Shown here: positions 17,754 through 26,511 of the stretch, one piece after another | How positions within the stretch are numbered: position 1 is the stretch's first letter | How the letters are laid out: each line of letters begins with the position of its first letter | Made by a program: the position numbers and the translations under genes | Notes under the pieces: generated by a model | The model's input: only the letters and a program-made list of their open reading frames with translations | Told to the model about the DNA's origin: nothing | Database searches by the model: none | DNA from: Pseudarthrobacter sp. BIM B-2242 | Lineage (GTDB): Bacteria; Actinomycetota; Actinomycetes; Actinomycetales; Micrococcaceae | NCBI RefSeq assembly: GCF_014764445.1 | Contig: NZ_CP061721.1 | Location: forward strand, 3,720,001 to 3,784,000 | DNA length: 64,000 nucleotides | Direction: 5' to 3'

Positions 17754-19203
17754 ACTGCTGCGATGTACCGGGCGTAGGCGGCGGCTGAGTCTGTGGCGTG
17801 GCGTGGCGTTCGATGGTCGTGGGGGAGTATCCCAGGGTTTCGGCGATGATGGCCACGGGTGCGAGTTTGGTGAGTTCGTGGAGTGTTCCCAGTCGGGCGG
17901 CCCGTGTGCTGAACAGCTTGCTGAGGCGTGTTGTGAGGTGTCCGGGATGGATGTGTCGTCCGGGCGAGACTCCGCGGAATACCCAATCAGTGTTGGGGTG
18001 GGAGGCGGTGAGGTCGTGCCCTGGGTTTGCGGCGAGTTCTCGCCATGGCTCGGCGAGCGGATCCGGTAGTGCGATTCGGGTGGCCCCGAGCTGGATGGTG
18101 ACCAGTTCTCCGGTGATGGTCACGTCGTTCCAGGTTAGTCGTGCGATGTTTTCGGCCTGTTGTCCGAAGACGAGGATGAGTATGGCGGCGGCCCGGTCAC
18201 GTGCTTCGAGTCCGTCGGCGCCGGTGACTCGTTTGAGTGCTTCGTCCTGTCCCGGCTTGGCGAGTCTTGGGCTGGTGCCGCGGCGGTGCGGAACGATGGT
18301 GAGCCCGGATGGGGCGGCTTTGGTTTTGATGGCCCATTTGAGGAAGCGTTCGGCGATGCGCCGGGTTGTTGGCCCTTCGGCTTGCCATACGTCGAGGTGG
18401 GATTGCTGCAACTCGGGCAGTTTGATGTCATGTCCGGTGAGCCAGTTGAGGAGGTCGATGGCCACGGTGACTTCCTGTTTGGCGCGAAGGAAGGTGCCGC
18501 GGGTGACTTCGTCCATTAGGTTCATTCGTCGTTGGTGGTGCCAGCGGATGTAGCGGCGAATCACGTCAAGGTGCTGGGGATCTTTCACGCGTTCTAGGGC
18601 TTGTGCGCCCCAGCTGTCGTAGCGCATCCGGAGCTCGTCGCGTTGGGGGAGCACTCCGTGTTCTGTGAGGAGTCCGCGGACGTATTCGCGGGTGCGTGAG
18701 TCGGGCAGTTCGTCGAAGGTTTCGTGGGTGATCTTTGGTGCGACCGCGAGGTTGCGGAGGAATGCGGTGACGTGCTTTTGGCGGATCCAGGTCATGCCGC
18801 TGTTGGCCCGTTTCATCGACTTCAGGGCGGCAGCCAGCGGGATCAGATCGTTGGCGATGGCTCCCGTGGCCGGGTCGGTGAGCAGGTCATCTACGACAAT
18901 GCCAAGGACGCAGGTCCACCAGCGCCCGCCGCTGTGGAGTTCGTCCTCGGCTCCGCAGGTCTCGCAGTCGATGTTGAGTCGGATGCCTGAGCATCGACGG
19001 CATGCGGGTTGGTTATCGATGAGGCCGGGCAGGACGCCTTCGTGTCCGCAGGCGCAGACTCCTCGGGTGCGCTTTGCTTGCTGGTAGCAGTAGCCACAGA
19101 CTCCACCGTCGGGCCATCGTGCGACGGTTTGGTGGTGCTGGCCGCAGCGGTTGCAGGGGACCGGCCAGCGGATCGGGTCCTCTGCTTTGCGTGGCCTACT
19201 CAC
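17752..19203 (-). CDS. Zinc-ribbon protein with degenerate tyrosine recombinase domain
   Basis: A 483-residue protein. Residues 17-83 carry five cysteine pairs (CNRC, CGYC, CAC, CRRC, CETC) that look like zinc ribbons. The C-terminal half has a tyrosine-recombinase outline, but catalytic residues are missing. The usual G-LR-x-SE arginine box reads FGQQAENIARLTW. The box II region reads LHELTKLAP in place of HxxR. The final Tyr region reads TTIERHA without Tyr. It overlaps the XRE gene by 8 bases and follows the split integrase, so it may be an accessory DNA-binding partner of that integrase. Function is inferred from context only. Confidence 0.6.
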   Translation of the reverse strand: MSRPRKAEDPIRWPVPCNRCGQHHQTVARWPDGGVCGYCYQQAKRTRGVCACGHEGVLPGLIDNQPACRRCSGIRLNIDCETCGAEDELHSGGRWWTCVLGIVVDDLLTDPATGAIANDLIPLAAALKSMKRANSGMTWIRQKHVTAFLRNLAVAPKITHETFDELPDSRTREYVRGLLTEHGVLPQRDELRMRYDSWGAQALERVKDPQHLDVIRRYIRWHHQRRMNLMDEVTRGTFLRAKQEVTVAIDLLNWLTGHDIKLPELQQSHLDVWQAEGPTTRRIAERFLKWAIKTKAAPSGLTIVPHRRGTSPRLAKPGQDEALKRVTGADGLEARDRAAAILILVFGQQAENIARLTWNDVTITGELVTIQLGATRIALPDPLAEPWRELAANPGHDLTASHPNTDWVFRGVSPGRHIHPGHLTTRLSKLFSTRAARLGTLHELTKLAPVAIIAETLGYSPTTIERHATPQTQPPPTPGTSQQ

Positions 19204-19549
19204 CGTCCTCAGGCGTGACGAGCCGGATGCGCTTGGCTATCGGGCTACCTGGTTGGATTCCGAGATCTTCGCTGCGCTGCGGCGCGTTTGCCGTCGCCGC
19301 GGCCCGCATCTCAACGAATGGTTCGAACAGGTCGTTCGGCGTGCAGTCCAGGATGTCGCAAAGCGCCGCGAACGTCCTGGCCGGAATGCGTTCCGGCGTG
19401 GCCGTGACCAGCCGGTAGACCTGGCTCTCGGAGAGGTTGATTCCGCGGGACCTCAGAAGGGGCATCAACTCGGTTGTCTTCCAGAGGTTGCGCCTGGCCA
19501 TGAGAGCACGCAAGTTCCAGCGGTAGCCGATCCGGCGCTGTTCAGGCAT
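19196..19549 (-). CDS. XRE/Cro-type helix-turn-helix regulator
   Basis: A 117-residue protein with a Cro/C1-type helix-turn-helix. MPLLRSRGINLSESQVYRLV is followed by RIPARTFAALCDILDCTPND, the usual XRE helix 5 pattern with LFEP after it. It overlaps the integrase stop upstream by 8 bases and the degenerate recombinase start downstream by 8 bases, so the three genes are one operon. It probably controls recombination functions of the element. The target operator was not identified. Confidence 0.78.
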   Translation of the reverse strand: MPEQRRIGYRWNLRALMARRNLWKTTELMPLLRSRGINLSESQVYRLVTATPERIPARTFAALCDILDCTPNDLFEPFVEMRAAATANAPQRSEDLGIQPGSPIAKRIRLVTPEDGE

Positions 19550-19674
19550 CTGGGTCCTCCAAGTTCGTGATGCGGCGTGCGATCATCTGCTGCACGGTTT
19601 TCTGCTTGAAGTCCGACGATACCGATGTGTAGAGGCCAGTGGTCGAGGCGTACGAGTGGCCAACCTGTGTCTGC
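19542..19674 (-). pseudogene. C-terminal fragment of the split tyrosine integrase
   Basis: This stretch encodes MQTQVGHSYASTTGLYTSVS and the following SDFKQKTVQQMIARRI, the classic C-terminal end of a phage-type tyrosine integrase with the nucleophile in GLYTSVS. No N-terminal part precedes it here; that part lies at 23661-24629, beyond the Tn554-type element. Joining the two pieces at the shared hexamer restores the reading frame across CAG-ATA/ATT-ATG. The stop lies inside the XRE gene start, preserving the original operon overlap. Confidence 0.8.
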
Positions 19675-19817
19675 ATTATCTTGAGCCCGTCAGGGTGGTG
19701 TGCCTCTGGCCTGCGGTTTTGTGTTGGTGGGTGTGTCCGGGACGTGCATGACGGTGGCATTGGGTGTCCTTTCTTCTCGTGAAACTGTTATTGATTCGGG
19801 ATGCTTGCGGCAGCTGG

Positions 19818-20201
19818 TCATGGACTTTGGCGGCGTTGTCCGAGGGCGTGTGCGAGTTGCTGTCGCAGGCGTTGGTTCTCGTCGTTGAGTCGCCGGATTC
19901 TGTCGTTGGCGGCTTCGAGTCGTTGCCGTAGCGAGGCCTCGCTTGCCCGCTGTGCGGGTGATTCCTGTGTGGGCTCCGCCGAGGCCTGGTTTTGGCGGAG
20001 GTGTTCGATTTCTGCGCGGAGGTCGGGCTGGGTGTAAAGCCAGGACCGGGAGACCCGGGCGTATCTGGCGACGGCGTCGAAGGTGATCGGGCGGCCGTCC
20101 GCGTGCAGGGCGCGCAGCGCTTGGACGGCTTTGGACCGGGTGAGCGCCGCGCGCTGCTGTGCAGCTTTGATCAGGTGCCGGCTGTTATCGGGGCGGTTCA
20201 T
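19818..20201 (-). CDS. tnpC: TnpC-like accessory protein (DUF6262 type)
   Basis: A 127-residue protein with an N-terminal helix-turn-helix (ITFDAVARYARVSRSWLYTQ) and a C-terminal coiled coil rich in Arg, Leu and Asn (RLEAANDRIRRLNDENQRLR). This matches the small TnpC protein of Tn554-type elements in size, layout and position after tnpB. In Tn554, TnpC affects efficiency and orientation of insertion and is not the catalyst. Its ATG overlaps the tnpB stop (positions 20198-20201). After its stop, 137 bases to the element border hold no gene. Confidence 0.8.
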   Translation of the reverse strand: MNRPDNSRHLIKAAQQRAALTRSKAVQALRALHADGRPITFDAVARYARVSRSWLYTQPDLRAEIEHLRQNQASAEPTQESPAQRASEASLRQRLEAANDRIRRLNDENQRLRQQLAHALGQRRQSP

Positions 20202-22444
20202 CCGGCCGCCTCGGCTGGTGCGGTGTCGTCGAGGGAGTCGATGATGCGGTCCAGGTTGTGCAGTACTGCCTGGTTCATCTCGATGAGCCGGGTCTGTCCG
20301 CGTGCCTCGGCTGCGGAAAGGATCTGGACGGTCTGGCGGCGCTGCTCTTGGTGCTGGGGGAGGAAATCGGCGGTGGTGACAAACATGGGACAGGTCAGGC
20401 AGGCGTTGGCGTGCGGGCAGGACTTCTGGACCGGGAGCCCGCAGAATCCGTTCGGCAGGCTCTGCGTCGCTCGGCCGAGGCGTTGCTTGGCCCAGCTGGC
20501 TTCGGCGAGGGGACCTTGCGGGTCAATGGTGATGGTGTCGCCGTTGATGTTAACCTTGCGGGCCTTCTCCCAGTGGCGGCGCACGGTCGTGTCGTGCAGC
20601 CGAGCGTAGTGGGCGGTCATCTCCGCCGAGGTGTGGTCGAGGAGGACCCGAACAACTTCTTGGGGGACGTCGCGGTTGATCAGTGTTGTCCCGAAGGTAT
20701 GGCGCCACTGATGCGGCGTCAGGCGCACCTCCTGCCCGTGTTCGTCGCGGATGGCACAGCGTGCCAGCCAGTCTTCAAGCTGTCCGCGGTAGGAGTGCGT
20801 GGTCAGCGGTTTTGCTCCGTCGGGGTTCATCTTCGGGGCCGGGAACAGCCAGTTGCTGCCTTCGGGGAATCGTTCGCGGACGCGTCGTTGCTGGTCGAGT
20901 ATGGCGGTATGGACTTCCTCATCGAGGGGCACGAGGGCTTCGCGCTTCATCTTCCGGTTCATATAGCGCAGGTATGGGGCACCGTCACCGTCACGGACCA
21001 CGCAGTCTGATACCAGGTTGCAGGTGTCCCCGACGCGCAGACCGCAGCGCATCAGTATCAGGGTGAGAAGCCGACTGTCGGGGCTGGTCCATTTGCCGAG
21101 GTTTTCGGGTTGGTCCAGTTGCGCCATGATTTGGTCGGCCAGGGCCCTGGGCAGTCGTTTGGCCGGTCGTGGGAAGTCTTCAGGGTAGAAGTTCGCCGAT
21201 GCCGGCAGGTCCTTGGCCCAGCCGTGGCGGCGGATCGCGGCGAAGAAGGCGTTCAGGGAGCTGACGTCGCGGCCACGGGAAGTCACGGCCCGTTTGTCAC
21301 GGGCGAGCTCGGCGAGGAAGCGTTCCAGGATGCCGCGGTCGATGCAGTCCGGGCCGTCGGAGCCAGCGATGGTGTGCGCGAGGAACGCGGCGAATCGGTT
21401 CAGAGCGAGGAGGTCGACGCGGGCCTGGATGATCTCCCGACCGCTGGTCAACCGCCACCGGATGAAGCGTTTTGCCAAGGAGCGCAGCCACGGTTGCGGG
21501 ATCTTGTCGAAGCGGAGGGCGCCGCGCGTGTCGGTGTAACCGAGGCGGTGCAGGGCCCAGGCGTCGCGGCCAAACTCAGACTCCCACCCGGTGCCGGCGG
21601 CGAGGTCTTCGAGCCGGGTGTAAGCAAAGCGCAGGAACGCGAGTTGCCCGTTGTGGCGGTGACTGCGGCCTACCCGGCCGGCGCCGTAGAACGCTGACCA
21701 CTGCTCGAGATTCCAGTCCAGCAGCGAGGCGACGCCGCTGTCGGAGACGAGCCGGATCACGGGCGTCACAACGGAGGCGCGGGTACTGGCCCGGCGTTCG
21801 TCGTGGCGGCATTGCAGGGCGTGCTGGAGCTCAAGCCGCAACTGGGGACGATCAGCCAGGCATCGGAAATCGAACCGATCCAGACCCACGCTTTCGCACC
21901 GGGTGACGAACTCGTCGATATCCGGTGCGCCAATGGCGTGCCAGCGGGACTTGTGGTTGAGACACAACGGCGAGTTGCCTTGGGCCCAGAGGTCGCAGAA
22001 CGCGAGCCTGCATTCGGGCCGTTCGGCGGCCGGCTCGGGGGAGAGGGTAGCGAGCCACTTAATCACGTCGGTCTCGCTAGAACGTCCGAAGAACCCGTGA
22101 TGGCTGACGCAGAGGCCGCGTCTGGCCGAACCGAAGCGGCACCACGTGACGGTGCATGCCGCCAGGGGGCCATCGCCTACGGGCAATGGGCCGGGGCTGG
22201 CGAGGAATGATTCGGTTTCCGGGCGTCCTTGGTCCAGCCAACGCTTGTAGTGGCTTTTGCAGAACCCTTTGACCGTGCGTTGCCTTTCACACTCGTCGAT
22301 CCGGCAGGGCTCGGTGTTGAAGACGAGGGAGCCTGGGGCTGGAATCACGATCCCGGGTCGGAATTCCGGCCGGACCGTGGCCATGAGCTTAGCCAACAGA
22401 CCGCGACTATCCTCGTAGTCGTTCAGCGCAGGGAAGTTCACCAC
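20198..22444 (-). CDS. tnpB: TnpB-like tyrosine recombinase with N-terminal zinc motifs
   Basis: A 748-residue tyrosine recombinase, somewhat longer than Tn554 TnpB. The catalytic set is intact: Arg 470 in RCGLRVGDTC, His 578 and Arg 581 in HQWRHTFGTT, His 604 in LLDHTS and Tyr 613 in AHYARL. The first 165 residues hold three similar Cys/His units at about 47-65, 97-115 and 145-164, each C-x4-C followed by C-x2-H. These look like three small zinc fingers for DNA or protein contact. A fourth CPHANACLTCPMF cluster lies near the C-terminus. The start is GTG at 22444, overlapping the tnpA stop by 7 bases. Confidence 0.85.
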   Translation of the reverse strand: MVNFPALNDYEDSRGLLAKLMATVRPEFRPGIVIPAPGSLVFNTEPCRIDECERQRTVKGFCKSHYKRWLDQGRPETESFLASPGPLPVGDGPLAACTVTWCRFGSARRGLCVSHHGFFGRSSETDVIKWLATLSPEPAAERPECRLAFCDLWAQGNSPLCLNHKSRWHAIGAPDIDEFVTRCESVGLDRFDFRCLADRPQLRLELQHALQCRHDERRASTRASVVTPVIRLVSDSGVASLLDWNLEQWSAFYGAGRVGRSHRHNGQLAFLRFAYTRLEDLAAGTGWESEFGRDAWALHRLGYTDTRGALRFDKIPQPWLRSLAKRFIRWRLTSGREIIQARVDLLALNRFAAFLAHTIAGSDGPDCIDRGILERFLAELARDKRAVTSRGRDVSSLNAFFAAIRRHGWAKDLPASANFYPEDFPRPAKRLPRALADQIMAQLDQPENLGKWTSPDSRLLTLILMRCGLRVGDTCNLVSDCVVRDGDGAPYLRYMNRKMKREALVPLDEEVHTAILDQQRRVRERFPEGSNWLFPAPKMNPDGAKPLTTHSYRGQLEDWLARCAIRDEHGQEVRLTPHQWRHTFGTTLINRDVPQEVVRVLLDHTSAEMTAHYARLHDTTVRRHWEKARKVNINGDTITIDPQGPLAEASWAKQRLGRATQSLPNGFCGLPVQKSCPHANACLTCPMFVTTADFLPQHQEQRRQTVQILSAAEARGQTRLIEMNQAVLHNLDRIIDSLDDTAPAEAAG

Positions 22445-23544
22445 GTGACCTCTTTTCCGGTCAGCAGCCCTGCCTTTTCGAGGGCGCGGCGGGCGTCCTC
22501 GACAGTGAGGTGGCCGTAGACGTCGATGGTGGTCGCGACCGATGCGTGGCCAAGCAGGCTGCTGATGACCTCGATCGGCGTCCCTGCCCGCAACAAGCGG
22601 GTGGCATAGGTGTGGCGGAACCAGTGCGGGTCAAAATCCACTCCAGTGTCCCGGCGCAGCCGCTTCACCAAGTCATAGACTGCCGCGTAGCTCATCGGCC
22701 GGCCGCGGGCGCCGGCCCACAGATTCACGAACACATAGTCGCTGTCCAGATCGCCGTATTCCTCGTGAAGGTAGTCGCCGTAGACCCGCACGACGTCCGC
22801 GCAGATCGGTACCGTGCGCGGCGAAACGGACTTCGCCCGGGCCCGGTTGGCGTTTACGCGCCGGCGGATCGTCAGCTCGCCCTCGGCCACTGCAATGTCC
22901 TCATGCCGCAGTCCGAGTGCTTCGCCGATACGGATTCCCGACTCCCAGAGCAGGACGAACAGGAACCGGTCCCGGAGCCGCGTGCACGCATCCAGCACTG
23001 ATTGTGCCTTCACCGCAGACAGGACCGTGGGCAGTCTCTTCGGCTCACGCAGTTTCACGATCCGGCGCCGCTGCGGCCTGTCCCCGGCAAGATGGGCAAG
23101 GAATGGTCTCCATCCCGTTCTTCGGTGCCGGACCGTTTCAAACTCGGTAACAAGGTCACCCAGCGGGACCCCATGACGTGAGTGGAACACGTAGAGGCCG
23201 CTGACCGCGGCCAGCTTGCGGTTCACCGTGCCCGGCCCGCAATGATGGGAGGCCGATGGTAGTAACGTCACGTCCGCGGCGCGTCCGGCAGGCGGAAGCC
23301 GCAGCCAGGCGACGAACTCGCCGACGTTCTCCAGCCTCACTTGGCGCCAATCAACGCCGCGGTATCGAAGAAAGACGAACCAGTCCTTCAGATCATGTGC
23401 ATACGCTTTGAGCGTGTTCGGTGACCGCTCGACGTCGGTCAGATAAGCCAGGAACCGTTCCACCGGCTCGACGACACCATGATCATCAAGCACAGTCCAC
23501 GACTCAAGCTGCGAACCGGACACCAAAACTCGTTGAACCTGCAT
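22438..23544 (-). CDS. tnpA: TnpA-like tyrosine recombinase
   Basis: A 368-residue tyrosine recombinase close to the length of Tn554 TnpA. Residues 28-120 form the SAM-like core-binding domain (NTLKAYAHDLKDWFVFLRYR). The catalytic residues are complete: Arg 205 in ESGIRIGEALGL, His 307 and Arg 310 in HWFRHTYATRLL, His 333 in LLGHAS and Tyr 343 in IDVYGHL. It is the first gene of the element's operon and lies 117 bases inside the right border. With TnpB it should carry out site-specific insertion and excision. Confidence 0.88.
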   Translation of the reverse strand: MQVQRVLVSGSQLESWTVLDDHGVVEPVERFLAYLTDVERSPNTLKAYAHDLKDWFVFLRYRGVDWRQVRLENVGEFVAWLRLPPAGRAADVTLLPSASHHCGPGTVNRKLAAVSGLYVFHSRHGVPLGDLVTEFETVRHRRTGWRPFLAHLAGDRPQRRRIVKLREPKRLPTVLSAVKAQSVLDACTRLRDRFLFVLLWESGIRIGEALGLRHEDIAVAEGELTIRRRVNANRARAKSVSPRTVPICADVVRVYGDYLHEEYGDLDSDYVFVNLWAGARGRPMSYAAVYDLVKRLRRDTGVDFDPHWFRHTYATRLLRAGTPIEVISSLLGHASVATTIDVYGHLTVEDARRALEKAGLLTGKEVTW

Positions 23545-23660
23545 TAACCCTCCCGCGATCCCGTGTGATGGACAGCTTCAGATAAGCACCTCCATCACGC
23601 GGAATTGCACGGTTACGTGCCCCGTGCTGCACGTCAAAGACACCACGGTTCCGGCTCCAG

Positions 23661-24629
23661 ATAATCTGCACGAATGCCGGGTCATAGCCGGCTTCGATCA
23701 AATGAGTGACATAGGAATGCCTGAGGCAGTGCAGCCCCAGTTCTTTGGGCAATCCAACAGCGTCCCGTGCAGCTGCGAAGGCATCCCCGAAAGAACCAAG
23801 CGACATCCGGGCGCCCCGCTCGCTGGGCCACATCGCCGATGACCGGTCCGCTGTTGGGAAATTGGCCCGCATCCCGCCGGAGGTCCACGTCCTCAGCTGA
23901 TCCACGACCCAAATCGAACTCCGGCACGGTCAGAACAGTGCGCCGTCTGGGCCCGGAACCTGCGGTGCCTTTGGCGAACCGCACCTGGATGGCACCGAAG
24001 CGGCCATAGTCGGTGACGTGGGGATTGGGGCCGAAGTCCTCCAGATCCAGCATCGTCATCTCGCGCCGGCGAAGCCCGTAGGCATAACAGACTTTGAATG
24101 CCACCGAGTCGCGGAACAGGGGCAGCCACCGCTTGGTTCCCGCAGCATATTCACGGTCGACGAGATCGTCGATATGGTCAAAAATCCGTTGCAGTTCCGC
24201 CTTGGTGAACGCCCGCCGCGCTGCCGGGACCGCGTCGTCGGTCGTGTGCCTGGGCGTGTTCCATTCAAAGCAGATCTGGCTCGGAATGTCGCCGAAAGTG
24301 CGTTCGCAGAACTCACCCCATCCATAGCCAGGATGCGTCAGGTAAGAGCAGAACATCGCCACGGCATTGCTATAAGAGCGCAGCGTCTTCAGGCTGATCG
24401 GCTTCGCACCGGAACGCAGGCCGGCCAGGAAATCATCGACGTCTGCCGGCCGCCATTGCCACGGAAACTCACCCGTGAACTCCTGGAACCGTTCCAGCAG
24501 CTGGCAGCGCTGCTTGATGGTGTCCGTCGTGAGCCCACGGGCCAGCATCTGCGCCCGCCAGCCATCCAGCATGGCCGTAAAAACCCGCTCGTCGGCCCTG
24601 AACAGCCCAACAGCCGGATCCACCAGCAT
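23661..24629 (-). pseudogene. N-terminal part of split, frameshifted tyrosine integrase
   Basis: This encodes the N-terminal part of a phage-type integrase: a core-binding domain (TIKQRCQLLERFQEFTGEFP), the first catalytic Arg in YAYGLRRREMTML, and HCLRHSYVTHLIEAGYDP with the HxxR pair. There is a frameshift near 23906: VLTVPEFD continues in one frame, VDQLRTW resumes in another. One extra base explains it. The gene then breaks at the hexamer 23661-23666. Removing that base and the transposon gives exactly 367 codons from an ATG at 24629. A GTG at 24665 is an alternative start. It should be inactive. Confidence 0.8.
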
Positions 24630-24677
24630 CCTCGGGACAAAACCCGGAACGGCACCACTCACTCCAACCCCTAAACC

Positions 24678-25043
24678 ATGGAAACATGCATTAGATGCAG
24701 GAAACCTACAGCGACATGGGATCCGCGGGCAAATTCGGCTTGGACTCAGAATGGTCATGTTCGCCGTCTCGCATGCCTGACCTGCGAAAACGCCGAATTC
24801 GCCAAGGGACGGGAGTTCTCGCAGCTACTTCTACTCCCGTGGTTTTACTACCGATATCGGACGTTACGTAAAGTAAGCAGGCTGATAGTTGCACACGAAG
24901 TGCATTTCGCGACCCTGCTACCTACCCAATGTCACGCATTTCAACACGCCGTCCCGCCGGCGACACGCTGGATGTTAATTGTGGCTAAGTACTCCACAGG
25001 GTGTGAATTTCATCCGGAAAAACGCCGGGATTCCGGACGTTGA
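24678..25043 (+). CDS. Hypothetical CxxC-containing protein
   Basis: A 121-residue open frame in the gap between the integrase and the CBASS operon. The N-terminal 40 residues hold two pairs, CIRC and CLTC, that could bind one zinc. The rest is not recognisable and uses codons poorly matched to the host. No clear ribosome-binding site is present. It could be a small zinc-ribbon gene or chance. The following bases to 25335 are relatively AT-rich and show no other gene. Confidence 0.25.
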   Translation: METCIRCRKPTATWDPRANSAWTQNGHVRRLACLTCENAEFAKGREFSQLLLLPWFYYRYRTLRKVSRLIVAHEVHFATLLPTQCHAFQHAVPPATRWMLIVAKYSTGCEFHPEKRRDSGR

Positions 25044-25124
25044 GCAACCCGGCGCCTGTGGATTAAAAGTGCATCAAATGACATACCTGTAATACATCAT
25101 CTTGGGGTTCCGAAGAGCCGTCTG

Positions 25125-25138
25125 CACTACATGTAGTG
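25125..25138. promoter_or_regulatory. 14-bp perfect palindrome upstream of CBASS
   Basis: CACTACATGTAGTG is a perfect 14-bp palindrome about 200 bases before the CD-NTase start. It is followed by an AAGCCTC...GAGGCTT hairpin-forming stretch (about 25169-25205). It could be an operator or a terminator for upstream transcription; no binding protein is identified. Confidence 0.35.
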
Positions 25139-25335
25139 TTCTACCTGTGCCTGAATTTGGGCACGAAAAAGCCTCAGGGTAATCCCGCCCTAAGGCTGGA
25201 GGCTTACCGACTGAGGCTATTTTCGTTTCCCATGCGACCGGGATGAAAAGAGCTTACATCCTCAAGACTTGCTCAAGACACTATTCGGCGAGTCTTAGGG
25301 AGTGTCGGAAGCCACACCTAGCAACTAGGAGTGGC

Positions 25336-26511
25336 ATGACCATTTCACTTGAACGCCCACAGCTCGACGACCTAGAAAAGGTGCTTGGTGCCGGCATTTC
25401 CTCTCTGGACATCTCGGCAGAGGAACGGGCTAAGGTAGTCGCCCGCTATAACAGTCTGGGTCAGACCCTCAACGAACACTGGGCCGAATCGACGGCCGAG
25501 AACAGGGTGTATGTCCAAGGCTCTTTTGCGCTAGGAACTGTGACCCGCCGGATTCACCGCAATGACGACGTCGACATCGACCTCGTCGTAGTACGCGGCA
25601 TTCAGACCTCGTCAACCACTCAGGTGGCGTTAAAGGCAGACGCTGGCACCGGCCTTCGCAAGTTCGTTGCAGCTTCGCATCCCAAAGCATTGCTTGCAGA
25701 GAGCGAGAGGTGCTGGACGCTTGAGTATCCGGGGATGCACATGGATGTACTTCCTGCAGTTCCCGATGCATCCTCGGAGCGAGGGTCGGACGACGGGATC
25801 CTAATCACTGATCATGACGTCAGGTCGTGGCTTCGCTCCGATCCACTTGGCTACGCAAACTGGTTCCGAGACGTTGCGCGTAAAGAGGTAATGGCCAAGG
25901 AAGCGTTCCTGGCCGAACGGGGGGTCGATGTTGTGGATGTGCCTGAATGGACGCGCAAAACAACGCTTCAACTAGCTGTCCAGGCACTAAAGCGGCACCG
26001 GGACATCTACTTCACGGGCCGCCTGGATCACCGCCCTTCGTCCATCATCATCACCACGCTAGCGGCGCATGCATATCAGCTTGATCAGCTTGGCGGGAAC
26101 CTGTTCGATGTCATGAGGGCTATCGCCACCAATCTTGTCGACCACATTGAGGTGATCAACGGACAGCACGTGATTGCGAATCCGGTGATGCCGGAAGAAA
26201 ACTTCGCCGACTGTTGGGCCAGTGAGCCTTGGCGGGCTTCGGCGTTGTTTGAATGGGCGGATGCTGTATCCCAGGACATCAGTGGAATCGCTGCACGCAG
26301 CGGCAACGACAATGTCCTAAAAGGGATCCGTATGGTTCTTGGCGAGCATGCAGCCCTGGCCGGAGCCCGCGCTCTTAGCTATCCGCATGTTGAGGCCCGA
26401 CGTTCTGGCATACTTCGGGCACAGAACGGGTTAGGAACCCTGACGGTCACTGGCCCTGCAAGCTCCACCCGGCCGGTCAAAGACCATACATTCCACGGGG
26501 GCCGGATGTGA
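25336..26511 (+). CDS. CBASS CD-NTase (cGAS/DncV-like nucleotidyltransferase)
   Basis: A 391-residue nucleotidyltransferase that should make a cyclic oligonucleotide second messenger on phage infection. The active site is intact: QGSFALGT (Gly 62-Ser 63), then NDDVDIDLVV with Asp 80 and Asp 82, and a third acidic residue in HMDVLPAV (about 137). The later TTLQLAVQALKRHRD helix and the SSIIITTLAAHAY region fit the helical half of this enzyme type. The ATG at 25336 follows AGGAG; the longer reading from 25243 is unlikely. GTGA overlap couples it to the E2-like gene. The product nucleotide cannot be told from sequence. Confidence 0.87.
   Translation: MTISLERPQLDDLEKVLGAGISSLDISAEERAKVVARYNSLGQTLNEHWAESTAENRVYVQGSFALGTVTRRIHRNDDVDIDLVVVRGIQTSSTTQVALKADAGTGLRKFVAASHPKALLAESERCWTLEYPGMHMDVLPAVPDASSERGSDDGILITDHDVRSWLRSDPLGYANWFRDVARKEVMAKEAFLAERGVDVVDVPEWTRKTTLQLAVQALKRHRDIYFTGRLDHRPSSIIITTLAAHAYQLDQLGGNLFDVMRAIATNLVDHIEVINGQHVIANPVMPEENFADCWASEPWRASALFEWADAVSQDISGIAARSGNDNVLKGIRMVLGEHAALAGARALSYPHVEARRSGILRAQNGLGTLTVTGPASSTRPVKDHTFHGGRM

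Larger units (their letters stand above)
19675..23666. mobile_element. Tn554-family transposon (tnpA-tnpB-tnpC) inside an integrase gene
   Basis: An element of about 3.99 kb holding three minus-strand genes in Tn554 order. It is bounded by related hexamers: ATTATC at 19675-19680 and ATAATC at 23661-23666 (GATAAT and GATTAT on the coding strand). Tn554-type elements insert without target duplication at a 6-base core and lack terminal inverted repeats; I see none here. Outside the hexamers, the two halves of one integrase gene meet in frame, which fixes the borders. No cargo gene is carried besides the transposition genes. Confidence 0.78.
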
